Of a DNA stretch of 64,000 bases, positions 25,722-37,548 are shown piece by piece. The translations under genes and the position numbers were made by a program. Below the pieces are notes generated by a model, which was not told the DNA's origin, did no database searches, and was given only the letters and a program-made list of their open reading frames with translations. Origin of the DNA: Arthrinium phaeospermum (Eukaryota > Ascomycota > Sordariomycetes > Amphisphaeriales > Apiosporaceae); assembly GCA_006503535.1 (NCBI GenBank), contig QYRS01000007.1, positions 1,860,001 to 1,924,000 on the forward strand, given 5' to 3'. Positions within the stretch are counted from its first letter, which is position 1, and each line of letters opens with the position of its first letter.

Positions 25722-25729
25722 CCGCGGAG
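25722..25729 (-). promoter_or_regulatory. NirA/NIT4-type site CTCCGCGG
   Basis: On the coding strand this reads CTCCGCGG, an exact match to the NirA consensus CTCCGHGG and seven of eight bases of the NIT4 octamer TCCGCGGA. It lies 667 bp before the nitrite reductase ATG and 48 bp beyond the GATA cluster. A pathway-specific activator site beside GATA sites fits nitrate induction combined with nitrogen repression. Confidence 0.55.
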
Positions 25730-26783
25730 AAGTAAGAGCGCGGAGGAGCACGCATTGCCAGCAGTGGGGCTCTATTACACTGAGTTACTCGAACTGCTCC
25801 GATTGATTGCGCTGTTGGCTGTTGGCTGCTGTGCAATTGTTCGACCACTTACTCAAGCTCGGGCAGATCCGGGCTGCGTCGACTTTAGCAACTCAATCTT
25901 CAATCCATCCATGCGGCTCTTACAACTCCGCGCCAATCGCCTGTCTTTCCTTAGCAATTGACGCACCACGTTAGATTTCTCGGACCTCTATCGCTCCATA
26001 GTCGGTTTCTTCGTGGGTTGCCCTCGCTGCCGGGCCTACTGCCATAGCTGCATGCAGTTTGGTTGCCCGTGACGTCGTGAAACCCTGTCTGAAGCAGGAA
26101 TCGCTGGCGCAGCGCTCTCCGGTGCCGCTATGTATGCTATGTAGCCCACTTGCGGTATTTCTCCTCCCTGGCCACCGAGGGTCCCTGAAGCTTCATGGTG
26201 TGTCATACACATCTACATATAGCTGGTGCCTCATATTGGATTTCACTCCAATGTCTGCTGCGAACAAGACGTTTCACGATTTGCGTTTCGAGGCGACTCG
26301 CCCCAGCTCCTGTGCGCCCTCCGCATCCCTTGACAGTAGCTGCCATGGGAAGAATATACACAAGAGCCCCTTGAATGGACTAGGAGGAATAGAGACTGTA
26401 AAGTATGTAGACTGGCCCATAGCCATCACCGCCCGCGCTCCTCGGGATAAGATGCCAATCACCTGATATAGTGTGTCGGATACTCCTAAATATCTACTTA
26501 TGCAACGAACAAATCAATATCTACTTAAATAGCCCAGAAAGAGGCATTGCTAGTGTTTGTACGCTATTGTTTAGCAAGCCATATTGTTATATACATGTAT
26601 CTGTATTCAGTGGCATTTTAGAAAGGCGCGAGACTATTTGCGCCTGGCAACTCTCGGGTTTGTGTTGCAATGAATATTGCTTCTCTGGCCCCGACGACGA
26701 GGTGTTCCATATCTTCAACCAGTTAAGCGACTGCCTTTTTGTTGTCCTCATCTCGTTGAGAACTTCGGACTGAACGTATGTAT

Positions 26784-27302
26784 TCAAGCCTGCCCCATGC
26801 AGCCAGCCTGCTCCTTTACCAAGCCTACCTTGGAATCCCATCTATACCTAATCCAGGGGCACCGGTCCCTCCAAGACCGACCTTCGTTGGGACCCCCTTC
26901 GTCTTCCACCCAACTACGGACCTTGATACGCGCCGGTTCTAGCCAGGGCCCTTCCTGCTCATAAGCCAGCCATTCGCTGGCCCGGAGACGCTGGTCGCCT
27001 TCGAGATATACCACGGGTCCGGCGACGGGGTCCTCCACGACGGAACCGCGGCAGCCCAGCCGTTTGGTGAGCCTGCGCGTCATCTCACGGGGGAAGTGGC
27101 CAGGAGAGATCCATAGGTTCGGTTTCCGCTCGCTCTGAAATAGTCCGTGGATCGTCGTCATGACGACGCTGTTCGCGTCCGGCCCCGAGCTCGGGGGGCC
27201 GGTCGTGGCCGGCGGAGCGAAGCCTACGCGGCGCCGGTGGGCGCGGATGTGGACAGTCGGCTTGCCGACGGCGTGGCAGAGACGGCCGAGAAGGCTGCAC
27301 AT
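26784..27302 (-). CDS. Diverged eIF1/SUI1-domain protein
   Basis: The translated sequence aligns by eye with the whole eIF1 (SUI1) fold. VHIRAHRRR corresponds to the first strand, VMTTIHGL to the TTVQGI strand, and RRLTKRLGCRGSVVED and VVYLEGDQRLRASEWL to the KKKFACNGTVIE...VIQLQGDQRKNICQFL core. Canonical eIF1 helps the 40S subunit select the start codon. This copy differs strongly. It has an insertion of ~20 Pro/Gly/Ser-rich residues in the first loop (between HRRR and NSVVMTT), and a 40-residue C-terminal extension beyond ARIKVRSW. The shortest model starts at the ATG for MCSLLGRLC and gives 172 residues. The open frame runs further upstream without an ATG, so a 5' exon may exist. The stretch is GC-rich compared with its flanks, which supports coding. 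It is probably a paralogue rather than the main eIF1. Confidence 0.5.
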   Translation of the reverse strand: MCSLLGRLCHAVGKPTVHIRAHRRRVGFAPPATTGPPSSGPDANSVVMTTIHGLFQSERKPNLWISPGHFPREMTRRLTKRLGCRGSVVEDPVAGPVVYLEGDQRLRASEWLAYEQEGPWLEPARIKVRSWVEDEGGPNEGRSWRDRCPWIRYRWDSKVGLVKEQAGCMGQA

Positions 27303-30300
27303 CTTGGCAGCCTGGGTCGGGTCTGAGTTGGTATGGGAGGAGGTAGTTACACTAACAATAGCCCTCTTAAAGTTGAGATGGGCTGGGGATTTCACGTAGT
27401 CCAAATGCTAATACTGATAATGCGATATCTTGTTGCATTGATTTTCCATATATGGTAGACAGGAAGCAAGGTCCATGGCCGTCTCTAAATATTGCGCAGA
27501 TAAGCCCCCTATAGGCTTCATCCGTGATGGCACAATGCTATTGTGTTCAATATGCTTCTTGGTTTCTTCTAGAGAACTGGCTTGGTCCATCTTTGGCACG
27601 GCCTGTAGGCACAATAATGCCCGACAGAAAGACAAAGGCAAATGCCTTTCTACCAAGACTCTATGATGAAAGGGCCTTCTGGCAGGTTTTGCCAGGCCCC
27701 AGATGACAACAGGACGCGCAAAGAACAAGCCACTCAATACTCGTTCTGCGACCCAGCCCTGCTTGACAGAAAGATGCGCAGTCGGACAGGTCCGATGGAC
27801 CGAGCATATAAGAGTCAGCTCATCTCCTTTCTCACGCGACTTTTGGAAGCCCTGGTAGACACTGTACGCCTGTTCTTCAAGTACGTGCAGGCGACGTCTT
27901 GTTCGTCCAGTGGCGTCTGAGAATGGCAGGGAGACGGAAGATATGTATTTTTGGGTATCTGCAGCTGCCGTCATGGCAGATCAACAAGATCCAAAAACGG
28001 CGTGCCCGGGGGACCCAGGATCTCACGTTTTCACCATGTAACCTTGATACTTCCCGTCTGGAGTTTCGAGGTTATTTTTGTGGCTGACTGGCCGACAGGC
28101 CCCATATCGATCAAAGCATGTTACCCGTCGATAGAGGAAGACAAGGTGAGGTGACAGAGTGGAATGAGATGATGAATTATGAGGTTTCGCACGCTGGCAG
28201 CACGGGCCAACATGTAATCATGTTTTGATCGCAGGCCCCTTGCCGTTCCAATCCTGAAAACCTCACGGACATGCCGAACGGTTCATACGAGCTGGCCTAG
28301 GTTGTGATAGGAGGAGAGTGCTGGGAAGAGAGGAGCTTGTCGCCCACCAAGGCGGCCCAGCCACCGCCGATGCCATGCCCTGGAATCCTTGGAATTGATC
28401 CAGAATCCTTCTGGTCATCTTGCTTTTTGGGCTGCAGCTGATGCAGCTGAGATCCAATATTCCTTTTGCCGCATATCTGCTGCATGCCCGCATGCGGCCG
28501 TGTTTCGAACGGGCTGGCGATGTAACCTCGGACCCTTCGAAACCCCCCGCCCAAACAGGAAACCTTCCAGAAGGCTGAAGCCCGTCCAAGGGCGCTAAGA
28601 TTGGCTGAAACGTGTCTGCATGTGAGCTGACAGGTAACAACCGACAGGGTTATCCAACAGCCACCAGCCCTTCCTTGCCCAGTCGTCGTTCCATTGGCTG
28701 CTGTTTTTCGAGAAGCCCCGAGTTTGCATGAGAGGGCGATGGCTGACGGCTGACTTTGGATTGACTGCCCTGCCAAGAGAGAGCTTGATGAGATACGCCG
28801 GATCGTCTACTTGATCGCGGCTCTTTCCCGAGTTGCTCGCTCGTCCCTTATGGTGTTTGGATGCACACCGCTACGAACAAGATGCCACAATAAATTAATC
28901 CTTTTAGCGCCAGGAGTGTTTTCGCCGGCCTGTAAGTATGTACTACCGTAGTATGTAGGGATACTGTGAATAGTCGTACATCATCTTTCGTCCCTTGGAC
29001 TGGGATGCCTAGGGATGCCCTATTAGAATGGTCTGGGGCACGTGGAGCGCAAGGATTCTTCTAGATGCGTCGTACGCACGGCGTAGAACACATCTGCTTG
29101 TTTCATGCGTCTGCATCGGCGTTGAACCGCTCAATCTTCACCCTGCTGGCGGGCTGTCCGTATCACGGATTCCTGACAGCTCCTTGTACTTGAACTGCAT
29201 CGGGTTCTCCATAGGAAGAAGGGGTAGCGTCGCCCAGCTAGGAAGTAGGTCTGCAGCAGCTACTGCAGCTAAGACGCATAAGACACCTACTGATGGATGT
29301 TGGGAAGAGACCCGGCAACCGGGGGAAAGGCGTTAACGACCTAGACCTCAAGCCATTCCAGAGCTACCGCCATTGACTGATGGGCACTGACTGACCGCGC
29401 AACGCCGTGGCCGGCTAGCCGCCGCTAAGTGCTCTGCTGCGCCAAACAAAGACAAACCTAGCGGCCGATTAGGGTGCTTTTCGACAACGCTCAAACGAAC
29501 CTAAGAGCAACTGGACGACGTTACGGTAGGAGCCAGCTAGGTACTGATTGGTCCCTGCATCTCACCTACCTTAGACCGTTGGAGGGTCGAAGTTTTGGCT
29601 ACCAGAAAAATCCTACCTCGCAGACCGTACATCGCACATTGTCCTACCAGTGAAGAGGTCGGCAACGACATATCGTGTCACCACCCACCGTCAACCGCGT
29701 GTGAAAAGAGAAACATCCGATTCCTCCGACTCAGGCGCAGGATCCCACGTGGAAGCGGACGGGTAAGACCTCCCCCCATCTTGAAGGTCTGAGAGTCCAG
29801 TCAAAACTTCTCCAGTTGAGATTGGTCATTTCTTACCACAACGTCTCGCTCCCCATGAGAGACAGGGACAGACGTAATCGCTGTACGCTATGTACTTATG
29901 TACTGGCACATGGTACACCCCGAGAACTGTCGGCGAATTTAACAAGGTTGATCGAAACGAATGCCGGCCCACGATCTTCGTGGTCACTTCCAGCTCCTTG
30001 CAACAGACATGCCGAGTCGAAGTGGAAATGCATAGGAGGAGCAGTACTACCTACCTGCGGTATACGACGTTCTTTAAGATGGATAACCGTACAAGATTTG
30101 TACGACGGCCCGTACAAACATGTACATATTCAGACAGGAACATTGTGCAACGGAATGGCCCGTCGCTGGATGGATATCTCTGTTCGGAAACAAGTATCAA
30201 AACAAGCCTGCCGGAATCTACCGTGTCCATCAATACCACATTCACTTACCTAGAGAATGTGATCTGTAAGGGCATCAAGCATGTACAAAGCTCTTGGCTC

Positions 30301-32151
30301 TGCTGGCATATCTCGGACAGGTGATATGCTGGGCCCCAAGCCCCTGTGGGAATAAACCGGTCAAGTCTCCTAAAGAATACTTAAGCAGATGGACGGAATA
30401 TTATCACAGTACTCCGTAGTATTCGTTTTATCTCACTGTTGTGACCTGGAGTATGTATGTGGAATAACTAAGACGGTTTATTCCTGCCGTCACTGGGCCC
30501 CTTCAACCCTCATTCAATCGATAGCTTGGTGTTTAATCCCAAACTGGCATCTATGCTCCGATGTGACCCTGGGCTGAAAGCTGGACCCCTTGACTTTCAT
30601 GATTGTTTGTCCACCTGCGACTTTGTAACCATCGCTAGCAGGGATACTTCCATGCATAGGCCTTAGGCCCATGCCCAGGAGCCAGCCCAAATCAGCTTCC
30701 TTCTGAGTGTACAAGTATGGATCATTCTTGCGGTGCATTCTTGCATACACGTACACAATGGTATCCCTGGGCATCGTATTGTAAGCGCTGTAACGGATTC
30801 ATCCATCATGCATATGTACAGCATACCGTACTTTCTGGCGAATCCGAGCTTGTGAGTTCTGATTACTAGGCAAATGACGGAATGGCCGAGCAGCATGGAA
30901 AATTGTTACCAAGGTGCAGCAGCTATGTCGGCCGATAGGGCAGTGACCGACCGCTCGATAGCAAGGGTGCTGTCACTTGGGTACATCTTGTGTAGCCTGT
31001 AGGTGCATGTAGCTGTAGATACCTGCCCTGACGGAGCCCACTGCAACATGATGAAGAAAACGCCATGCGTAGAACATGATCAATCAGACAGGAATAAGCA
31101 ATGCGGGTTTGAGGCCCAGTGTGTCAAGGCTTGATAGTGGACGATAGCGGACGAACACATATCAACTCGACGGACAGTGTATGTTTGCAAGTATGCATGT
31201 AAGTACATGGGAGGAGAGTACGGAGTACGGATCATCTCTCGAGAGAAAAAGAGGGAGGGTGCTGGGGTCTAGGCTGGGTTCTAGGTGTCCCATGAACTGA
31301 TCTGCAGGCCGCTAAGCTAAAATAGCGACCTGCAATTACTTAAGAAAACCAACCATACACAGAACCGCTCGCTTGTCGCTCAATTGCTTTGGCCCACGCC
31401 GTCCACGCCGCCCACGCTGCCCGCCGCTCAAGCTATTCAATCATCACTTGCCTACGGCTACTGCACTCTCTGCATCGCTTACATTTTGGCCCGCCTTGGA
31501 GGAGGGAAAAAAAACATACCTGCCTACAGGGCCTGCCAACGTTTCGTCGTGGCTGGAGGTAGCAAAGTATCACACATTAAGGTAGCCGCTGGCTGAGTCG
31601 TAGCAAGCGACGCTGCACGTGGGAACGCAGCCAGTAGATACGGTGCAAAAGCGCATTACTTACCCTCCGCCTGGGTGCCGTCAGTCGTCGATCCTTTATC
31701 AGGGCCCCATAAGTGTTCCAAAACCGTGCAAGTCTGGAAAGCCTAGGGAGCTTGGGAGGAACGAATGAATAGAAGGGGGGAGTGAGACTGAGAGCAAAGC
31801 AGGATCATTCATATTATTCTTCCTATTATTGCTGCTACTACTACTCGGTATTATCGTTGACTGGCATCCATATCGATGGGGTCGACTACTCTTTTCTGCC
31901 ATACCCCAAGTATACCCGTACATCTCGAGTCGAGATCCGAAACTTAATTCATCGAACACCTAACGAGCAACGGCCGCCTTGCCTGCCCCTCCTGGTCAAC
32001 CCAACCCAAACCAGGTCACCGACAACTGGCAGCTTTCTCCCATCCACCCTGCCTCCGTCACTCACTCACTTGTCCAAATCTTCGAGTTCCTCCGACCAAC
32101 CGTCCCAGACAACAAGCAGCATCGAGGGAGACTCCAACCCTTAATGCAGCC
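27303..32151. other. 4.8-kb spacer
   Basis: I recognise no gene. A 188-codon frame at 27408-27974 (-) starts with ATG directly upstream of the SUI1-like gene but resembles nothing known to me. TA-rich trinucleotide runs lie near 31811-31849. The last 200 bp before 32152 are pyrimidine-rich and probably the kinase leader. Confidence 0.4.
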
Positions 32152-34380
32152 ATGGGCAACAGTCAGGGCAAGCCCGTTGACCTCAACGGCGAAGGTATGC
32201 TGATTTCCCGAGTCCGCTTTCATTTCCCCCGTTCCCTTCCTCGTCCAAATTAATCGATTGCACGCCTCGCAATACTGCATCTCCATCCATGTCTACCTAG
32301 GTCCCGGGCATGGTGGAGGTGAACCCCTCTTGGCTGTGCAGTCGTCACGGTTCCCTTCAACCCGCCCTTCTCTCCGCGGCCAAACAGGGCAGTCGCTGAC
32401 AGAGCTCAATCGTGCCAGTAAACCTCAATCATTTCCGCCTACTTCGAGTCGTCGGTCGTGGTGCGTTTGGCAAAGTCCGAATCGTCGAGCGGAAAGACAC
32501 CTCGCTATCCTTCGCTCTGAAATACATCCGTAAAGATGAGGGTACGTACAAACCCATCACCCTTCTACCTGCGATCGAACGAGAGAGCGAGAGAGCGAGA
32601 GAGAGAGAGAGAGCGGGAAGCTGAGACTCGATTGCAGTTGTTCGATCCGAAAGTGTTAGAAATATAATACGAGAGCGGCGCATGCTCGAGCATGTGAACC
32701 ATCCCTTTATTTGCAATCTGCGGTACAGTTTTCAGGACATCGAGTACATGTAGGATATCTCCCGGCCTCCCCTTGTCACGAAAAGCTTTAACTCAGACCC
32801 AACGATAGGTACCTGGTGGTTGATTTGATGAGCGGCGGCGACCTACGATTTCACATTTCCAGAAAGACCTTCACAGAGGACGCAGTGCGGTTTTGGATCG
32901 CTGAGCTCGGCTGCGCCCTCCGATACGTTCATTCACAGGGCATCATACACCGAGATGTCAAACCAGACAACGTGCTTCTCGATGCCGATGGACACGTTCA
33001 TTTGACCGATTTTGTGAGTTATGGCCCCATCCCTTCATGACTCTATACCGATGCGGGGGTACTGGGACTAACACTAGCTTCTGCCAGAACGTTGCGTCAG
33101 ATGTTATACCGGGCAAGGTCCTGACCAGCAAATCGGGCACATTGGCATACTTGGCCCCCGAGGTCTATGGCGGCAAGGGTTACACGGTAACCGCCGATTG
33201 GTGGTCGCTGGGCGTTTTATTCTACGAGTGTATATACAACAAAGTATGTCGTCGTCCACTGCCTATGCCTACGTCTCCCATGCTGGTCGTATACTAACAA
33301 GGTGCACGATAACAGCGACCCTTCGAAGGAAACTCGGAGTCCAGTCTATCGGCCGTCATCCAAGCCGCGAGCCCCAAATGGCCCATCACGTCGCCTCCCG
33401 TCACCCTCCCTTGCCTATACGCGATCCAGGCCGCTCTGACAGCCGACCCGGACAAACGGATGGGCTCTTCCTGGGACAGCTTCATCAGGCACCAGTTCTT
33501 TCAAATGATTGATTTCGATGCCTTGGAGCGCAAGGAGGTCGAACCCGTCTTTGTACCGTCTTCCGACAAGACCAACTTTGATGCCACATATGATCTCGAA
33601 GAGTTGCTACTCGAAGAGGCTCCTTTAGAAGCAAGAGCACGTAGGCAAAAGCCACGCGAGAAGCTCAAGGACGACGCAACAGAGAAGGAAATCCGCGAGG
33701 AGGAGCTGTACCGCTCGATTGAGCGCGATTTCCAGCCCTTTGATTATACGGTGGCGGCGTACAACAAGTAAGTTGCTTGGATGCCAACCTTGGCATCTGC
33801 ATGGTGAAGCCCTGTGCTAATTTGACATAGGCTCGCCGCGATACAAAATAGTGAGGGCGACGCGGCTGATCCGAACGACAGGGCCGGTTCGACCGGGGAC
33901 AACACGCACGGGCAAGCGATGAGCGTAAACACGGCCGTCCCGGCCATGCCTTCCAACGGCAACCCTTCACAATATCAGGCAAGCGCAGGACACCAACCAC
34001 AACAACATACGGACGCCCAGAACCGAGGCCACCACCCGAACCAGGGCAGTCGCGGAGGACCGGCCAGGCCTCCTCCATTGCCGCCGTATCCCAACTCGTA
34101 TGCGGCCGGCCACCACAGGTCGCAACCCTCGGGCATGCGGGTTCAGTCTCCCACTGGTGGTATCCAGATGACAATCGATGCTGCAGGCAGCTGGTCTCAA
34201 CTGGCAAGGCAAGACGCGACGTTGCCGGCGGATGCCAACACGGTCCCCGACGACAAATCCAGCAGCTCTGGCGGCGGTGTATTCAGTTTATTTGGGCGCA
34301 AAAAGGGCCGCGGCCACAGCCCGAAGCCGAAAGAGAGGGGCGTTTTGGGCAAGGAGGGCGCACGAGTTATTATTGGTTGA
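32152..34380 (+). CDS. AGC-type Ser/Thr kinase, STK32/YANK-like
   Basis: Seven exons (32152-32194, 32419-32541, 32638-32749, 32809-33013, 33088-33243, 33316-33767, 33831-34380) give 546 residues. The kinase domain has the glycine loop GRGAFGKV (27-34), the ATP Lys49 in FALKYI, the catalytic HRDVKPDN (Asp142), and APE (184-186). The magnesium motif reads DFN (160-162), not DFG. STK32/YANK kinases share this substitution, so it is a family mark rather than a defect. The N-terminus MGNSQGK fits an N-myristoylation signal, as in animal YANK1, suggesting membrane attachment. After the kinase domain come an acidic/basic helical region and a Pro, Gln and Ser rich tail with a basic patch [15 protein letters not shown]. 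Intron 2 carries a GA microsatellite. The frame is intact across all joins. Substrates are unknown. Confidence 0.88.
32577..32616. repeat. GA-rich microsatellite in kinase intron 2
   Basis: An imperfect run of GAGA/GCGA units lies inside the second intron of the kinase gene (32542-32637). It should not affect the protein, but it is a likely length polymorphism. Confidence 0.8.
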
Positions 34381-36446
34381 CGATTTTCTGCATATCCGGC
34401 TTTCTTCTGCGCATCTGGAACGGGCGGGCACGAACGACACCGTGGGTTGCACCACTATACCCTATCAGGTGCAATCCATTACACATATTTCCCATTTTTG
34501 AGCAATTATGAGCGCTGGATCCTGGGATTGGTCACGAATAACTGGCCTACGATATCAGCTGTCCTTGGGGATGGCTTTGGGGCAATGGTATCGCATTGCA
34601 AAAACGAAGAAACGGCGGCAACCAACGTTGCCTGTGCCCCCTCAACCTGTTTGAATAGGGGCAGGGGCAAGAGTATAATCGCACCTGGCCACAACTTTGC
34701 CATCGCTATCAAACTACTACCACCAACAACAGCTTTCATGTCGCGAGGGCGGCAGTATTTCGAATGGAGCTGGCCGGCTTCTCTCGATTAGGGGTACTTC
34801 AAGCTACAGTGCATCCACTCGAGATACTGAAGCGTTCGGAAGGAAGATTTGTCACGGTAGGACTCTGTGGTGTTGAACTAGCCGCGGAACCGGTATGGTC
34901 GCTGTTGAAGCCTACAGCACAAGTAGAATGGATATATGGCCCTCTTGGGCTTGCGTATCGGTACAAGGAGTCTGGCGAAGTCAATGCATCGGGAACGGTA
35001 GCTGTACTCGACTGTCGTTCGCTTCGATCGCCTGTTGGGTATTTACCGACGAATGGAACAATATTTATGCCAATGAGATCAATGATACGCACGAACCCTG
35101 CCAAGAAGATGTGCTCACAGCTGATTTGTGTCCGTCCTGACCAAGATGTAGCCTCTAATCCGCCAACCTGGGTTACTCTTTTCTCCTATCAGTCTCGGGT
35201 TGAAAGACAGCCAATTGTGTTTTGCCAGACCTTTCTGCACAACAAGTGCTGCAGACTCGGGCGGTTGAGGATTACTTACAGACAGGGCGAAAAGCTTACG
35301 GACACAACTACTCAAGATTCCGGTTAATTGGCCAGTGTGGTTGCACTGGGGTTGAAGTGGCACGCCACATTTCTTTCTGGAGGTGGCTCATTCACCACCA
35401 GACCTGAAACTCTGCTGCCTGCCAATGTCTTTGTCCCGTTTGGCTCTTACCGAGAATCGCTGTTGGGTGTTGGGGGATGGTCAGGAAAACGCCCAGCAAA
35501 CATGGCAAGGCTCTCTCTTTTCCCCAGCTTCTGCAAACCCCTCACCCCGGGGAACACAGCCCCTCTGACTGCACGGCGCCTCCCACGCCCGGCTAGTTTG
35601 TTTGGGCATGAACGCATTGGCTCTTGACCTCGGGCTGATGGCAGCCTCACCACCCGGGCGATAATCTGGTTGCCTTGAGGCTCAAGTGCCTGGCTTTCGC
35701 TTGCAGGATTGGTCTTCATATACACCTGGTATGTTGGGAAACGCTCATTGGTGAAGCGGCTCTGCCACTGGGCATTTCGCCCCGTTGAGGTGTGATGTGG
35801 TGAAGGATTCGAGACTACACGAATGCACACAAATAAGCCTGTGAGGCTCTGCTCTGATTGCCTCTGATTGCTTGTCCATACTCACCGGGCGTGCTCTTTC
35901 TTTGAGACAATCGGCAGAGACAATGGCAGATACAAAGGGAACAAGGAGTGGCCGAGGATGGAGGGAACAATGACAGGGAAACACAGGGAAACACCTTTCT
36001 TATATAATGGCCTTGTCTCTCGCCCTGGTCCCATGGGAGGACCCCAAGTTTGCCCTCCCCAACCTCCTCGTCTGCCTACCCCCTACCCCCTAGCCACCTT
36101 ATGACCTTGTGATGCTCATCAACTGGGTGCGTCCTTACCGATAGTACACTTAGTATCAGTTAGCTAAGCCTTAAGTACGGGCGAATCACTGTGCAAGATC
36201 CCTGAGAGAGGAACAGAGTCATACACCGTATCACCATCACCGGGCAAAGCAGCAAAGGGCTGACTTGGGCGTGACATCGTCATCCCTAACCCAAACGTCC
36301 AATCGTTTGCTTCACTTACCACACATACCAACCACCGCTGAGGCTTACCGCAATCTCCCCGGTCTGTCTGAGCGCACCAACCAGCCCCTTTTGTCACATC
36401 GTCACCCCCTGATCGCCGATCCCCTATTACATACACAGAAGACAAG
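34381..36446. other. Spacer between kinase and Ser/Gly-rich gene
   Basis: I see no gene in these 2 kb. A 187-codon frame on + (34764-35327) has no recognisable sequence and is probably chance. The region 36260-36446 is C-rich and likely leader of the next gene. Confidence 0.4.
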
Positions 36447-37259
36447 ATGGGAGGCCACCACCACCGCTCCTCCGACGCCGCCTCCCTGGCCTCGCACGCC
36501 TCCTACGGCCCCCGCTCCACCTACTCCACCACCTCGGGCTCTTTGCGCTCCTATGGCAGCGGCAGCAGCAGCAGCAGCAGTGATGGCCGCAGCCGGCACT
36601 CCTCGAGCGGCCATTCCCACTCGTCCTCGACCTTGTCCCGCCGCTCGAGCACTTCGCACAGCTCGGGCGGCTACAACAGCGTGACCCGCCGCAGCAACAA
36701 GTTCGACAGCCCCGCCGTCCGCATCATGGCGCACATCGTACGCGGGCCCTTTGCCGGCTCGGGCGGCGGCCGGGGCAGCCGGCCCTCGCACCACCGTCGC
36801 CCCTCGTCCTCGAGCAGCGGCGGCGGCAGGAGTCACCGCAGTCGCGGCCGCTCGCCGGGGTCGTACGACTCGGATAGCAGCAGTGGCAGTGGCAGCGACG
36901 AAGACGACGATGATGACGATGACGAGAGCGATAGCGAGGGCAGTCCGGGTCCCTCGCCGGCGCGGTTCCCGTACGGTCCTGGCGGGCCTGCTGGGCCCAT
37001 GGGCGGCGGAGGCGGCGGCGGCGGTCCGGTTGGACCCGCGGGCTTCGTCCAGCTAAACGGCGGCGGCAGCGGTTATGGCGGTGGCTATGGTGGTGCTGCT
37101 GCCGGTGGTGGTCGTCCAGCATACGGTGTGCCTGTGTCGGCCCCCCTTCCTGGTGCCCGTGTTCCGCCGCCAAGGATGACGGCGCCTGATCCGATGTGGG
37201 CGAGGCCGCCGCCAGGACAGCGGTGGCGGCAGCCTACCGTGGAGTTGGTAAATGAATAA
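36447..37259 (+). CDS. Low-complexity Ser/Gly-rich protein
   Basis: I do not recognise a family. A single exon encodes 270 residues. The N-terminal ~75 residues are Ser, His and Arg rich (MGGHHHRSSD, GSGSSSSSSDG). A short more ordinary segment, NKFDSPAVRIMAHIVRGPF (~83-101), is the only part likely to fold. It is followed by basic Ser/Arg/Gly stretches, an acidic run of about ten Asp/Glu residues, and a Gly- and Pro-rich tail ending PPRMTAPDPMWARPPP...VELVNE. GC content is very high, and long open frames on the opposite strand are by-products of that. Start and stop lie cleanly between a C-rich leader and an AT-rich 3' flank, which supports a real gene. The mix of RS-like, acidic and GGY-type segments would fit a disordered protein, but no function can be given. 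Confidence 0.6.
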   Translation: MGGHHHRSSDAASLASHASYGPRSTYSTTSGSLRSYGSGSSSSSSDGRSRHSSSGHSHSSSTLSRRSSTSHSSGGYNSVTRRSNKFDSPAVRIMAHIVRGPFAGSGGGRGSRPSHHRRPSSSSSGGGRSHRSRGRSPGSYDSDSSSGSGSDEDDDDDDDESDSEGSPGPSPARFPYGPGGPAGPMGGGGGGGGPVGPAGFVQLNGGGSGYGGGYGGAAAGGGRPAYGVPVSAPLPGARVPPPRMTAPDPMWARPPPGQRWRQPTVELVNE

Positions 37260-37548
37260 GGAGAAAAGTTTTCGAAGGACAGCAGGAAGGTTTCTGGGAT
37301 TGTGTAACTTACGGCGTTGTATTCTTTTCTTTATTTTGTTTCACACTTGTTTTATTACTCGACCCGCTTGGGGTTGATCTTGATAAGTCTGGGACCAGCT
37401 AGTCCCACGAAGTTATACTTATAGATGCAAGACTTGACTAAGATCGTGTAAACAAACAAATAAACTGATTAATCTATCGCTCTAGCCATATATCCACGTG
37501 TTCTGCTTGCAGATACCCTGCCTACTGCCTAATGGAACGAAACGCTTT
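37260..37548. other. Convergent 3' spacer
   Basis: This short AT-rich interval lies between the 3' ends of the Ser/Gly-rich gene and the BCS1-like gene. It holds several T-rich and AATAAA-like sequences (AAATAAAC near 37457). Confidence 0.5.

Larger units (their letters stand above)
25056..26783. other. Nitrite reductase upstream region and spacer
   Basis: Besides the GATA cluster and NirA-type site, I see no gene here. A GTAAGT sequence on the minus strand near 25110 might be a 5' UTR intron donor, but no clear acceptor precedes the ATG. Confidence 0.4.

Noticed and set aside
27408..27974. 188-codon ATG-started frame on the minus strand upstream of the SUI1-like gene
   Set aside because: It has no recognisable motif or convincing splice link to the downstream gene. 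It could be a 5' part of that gene, but I cannot support it.
34764..35327. 187-codon frame on plus downstream of the kinase
   Set aside because: No known family, no codon bias, and comparable frames on the other strand.
36402..37173. Ala/Arg-rich frames on minus opposite the Ser/Gly-rich gene
   Set aside because: These are complements of GC-rich Ser/Gly codons with no start context or family match.
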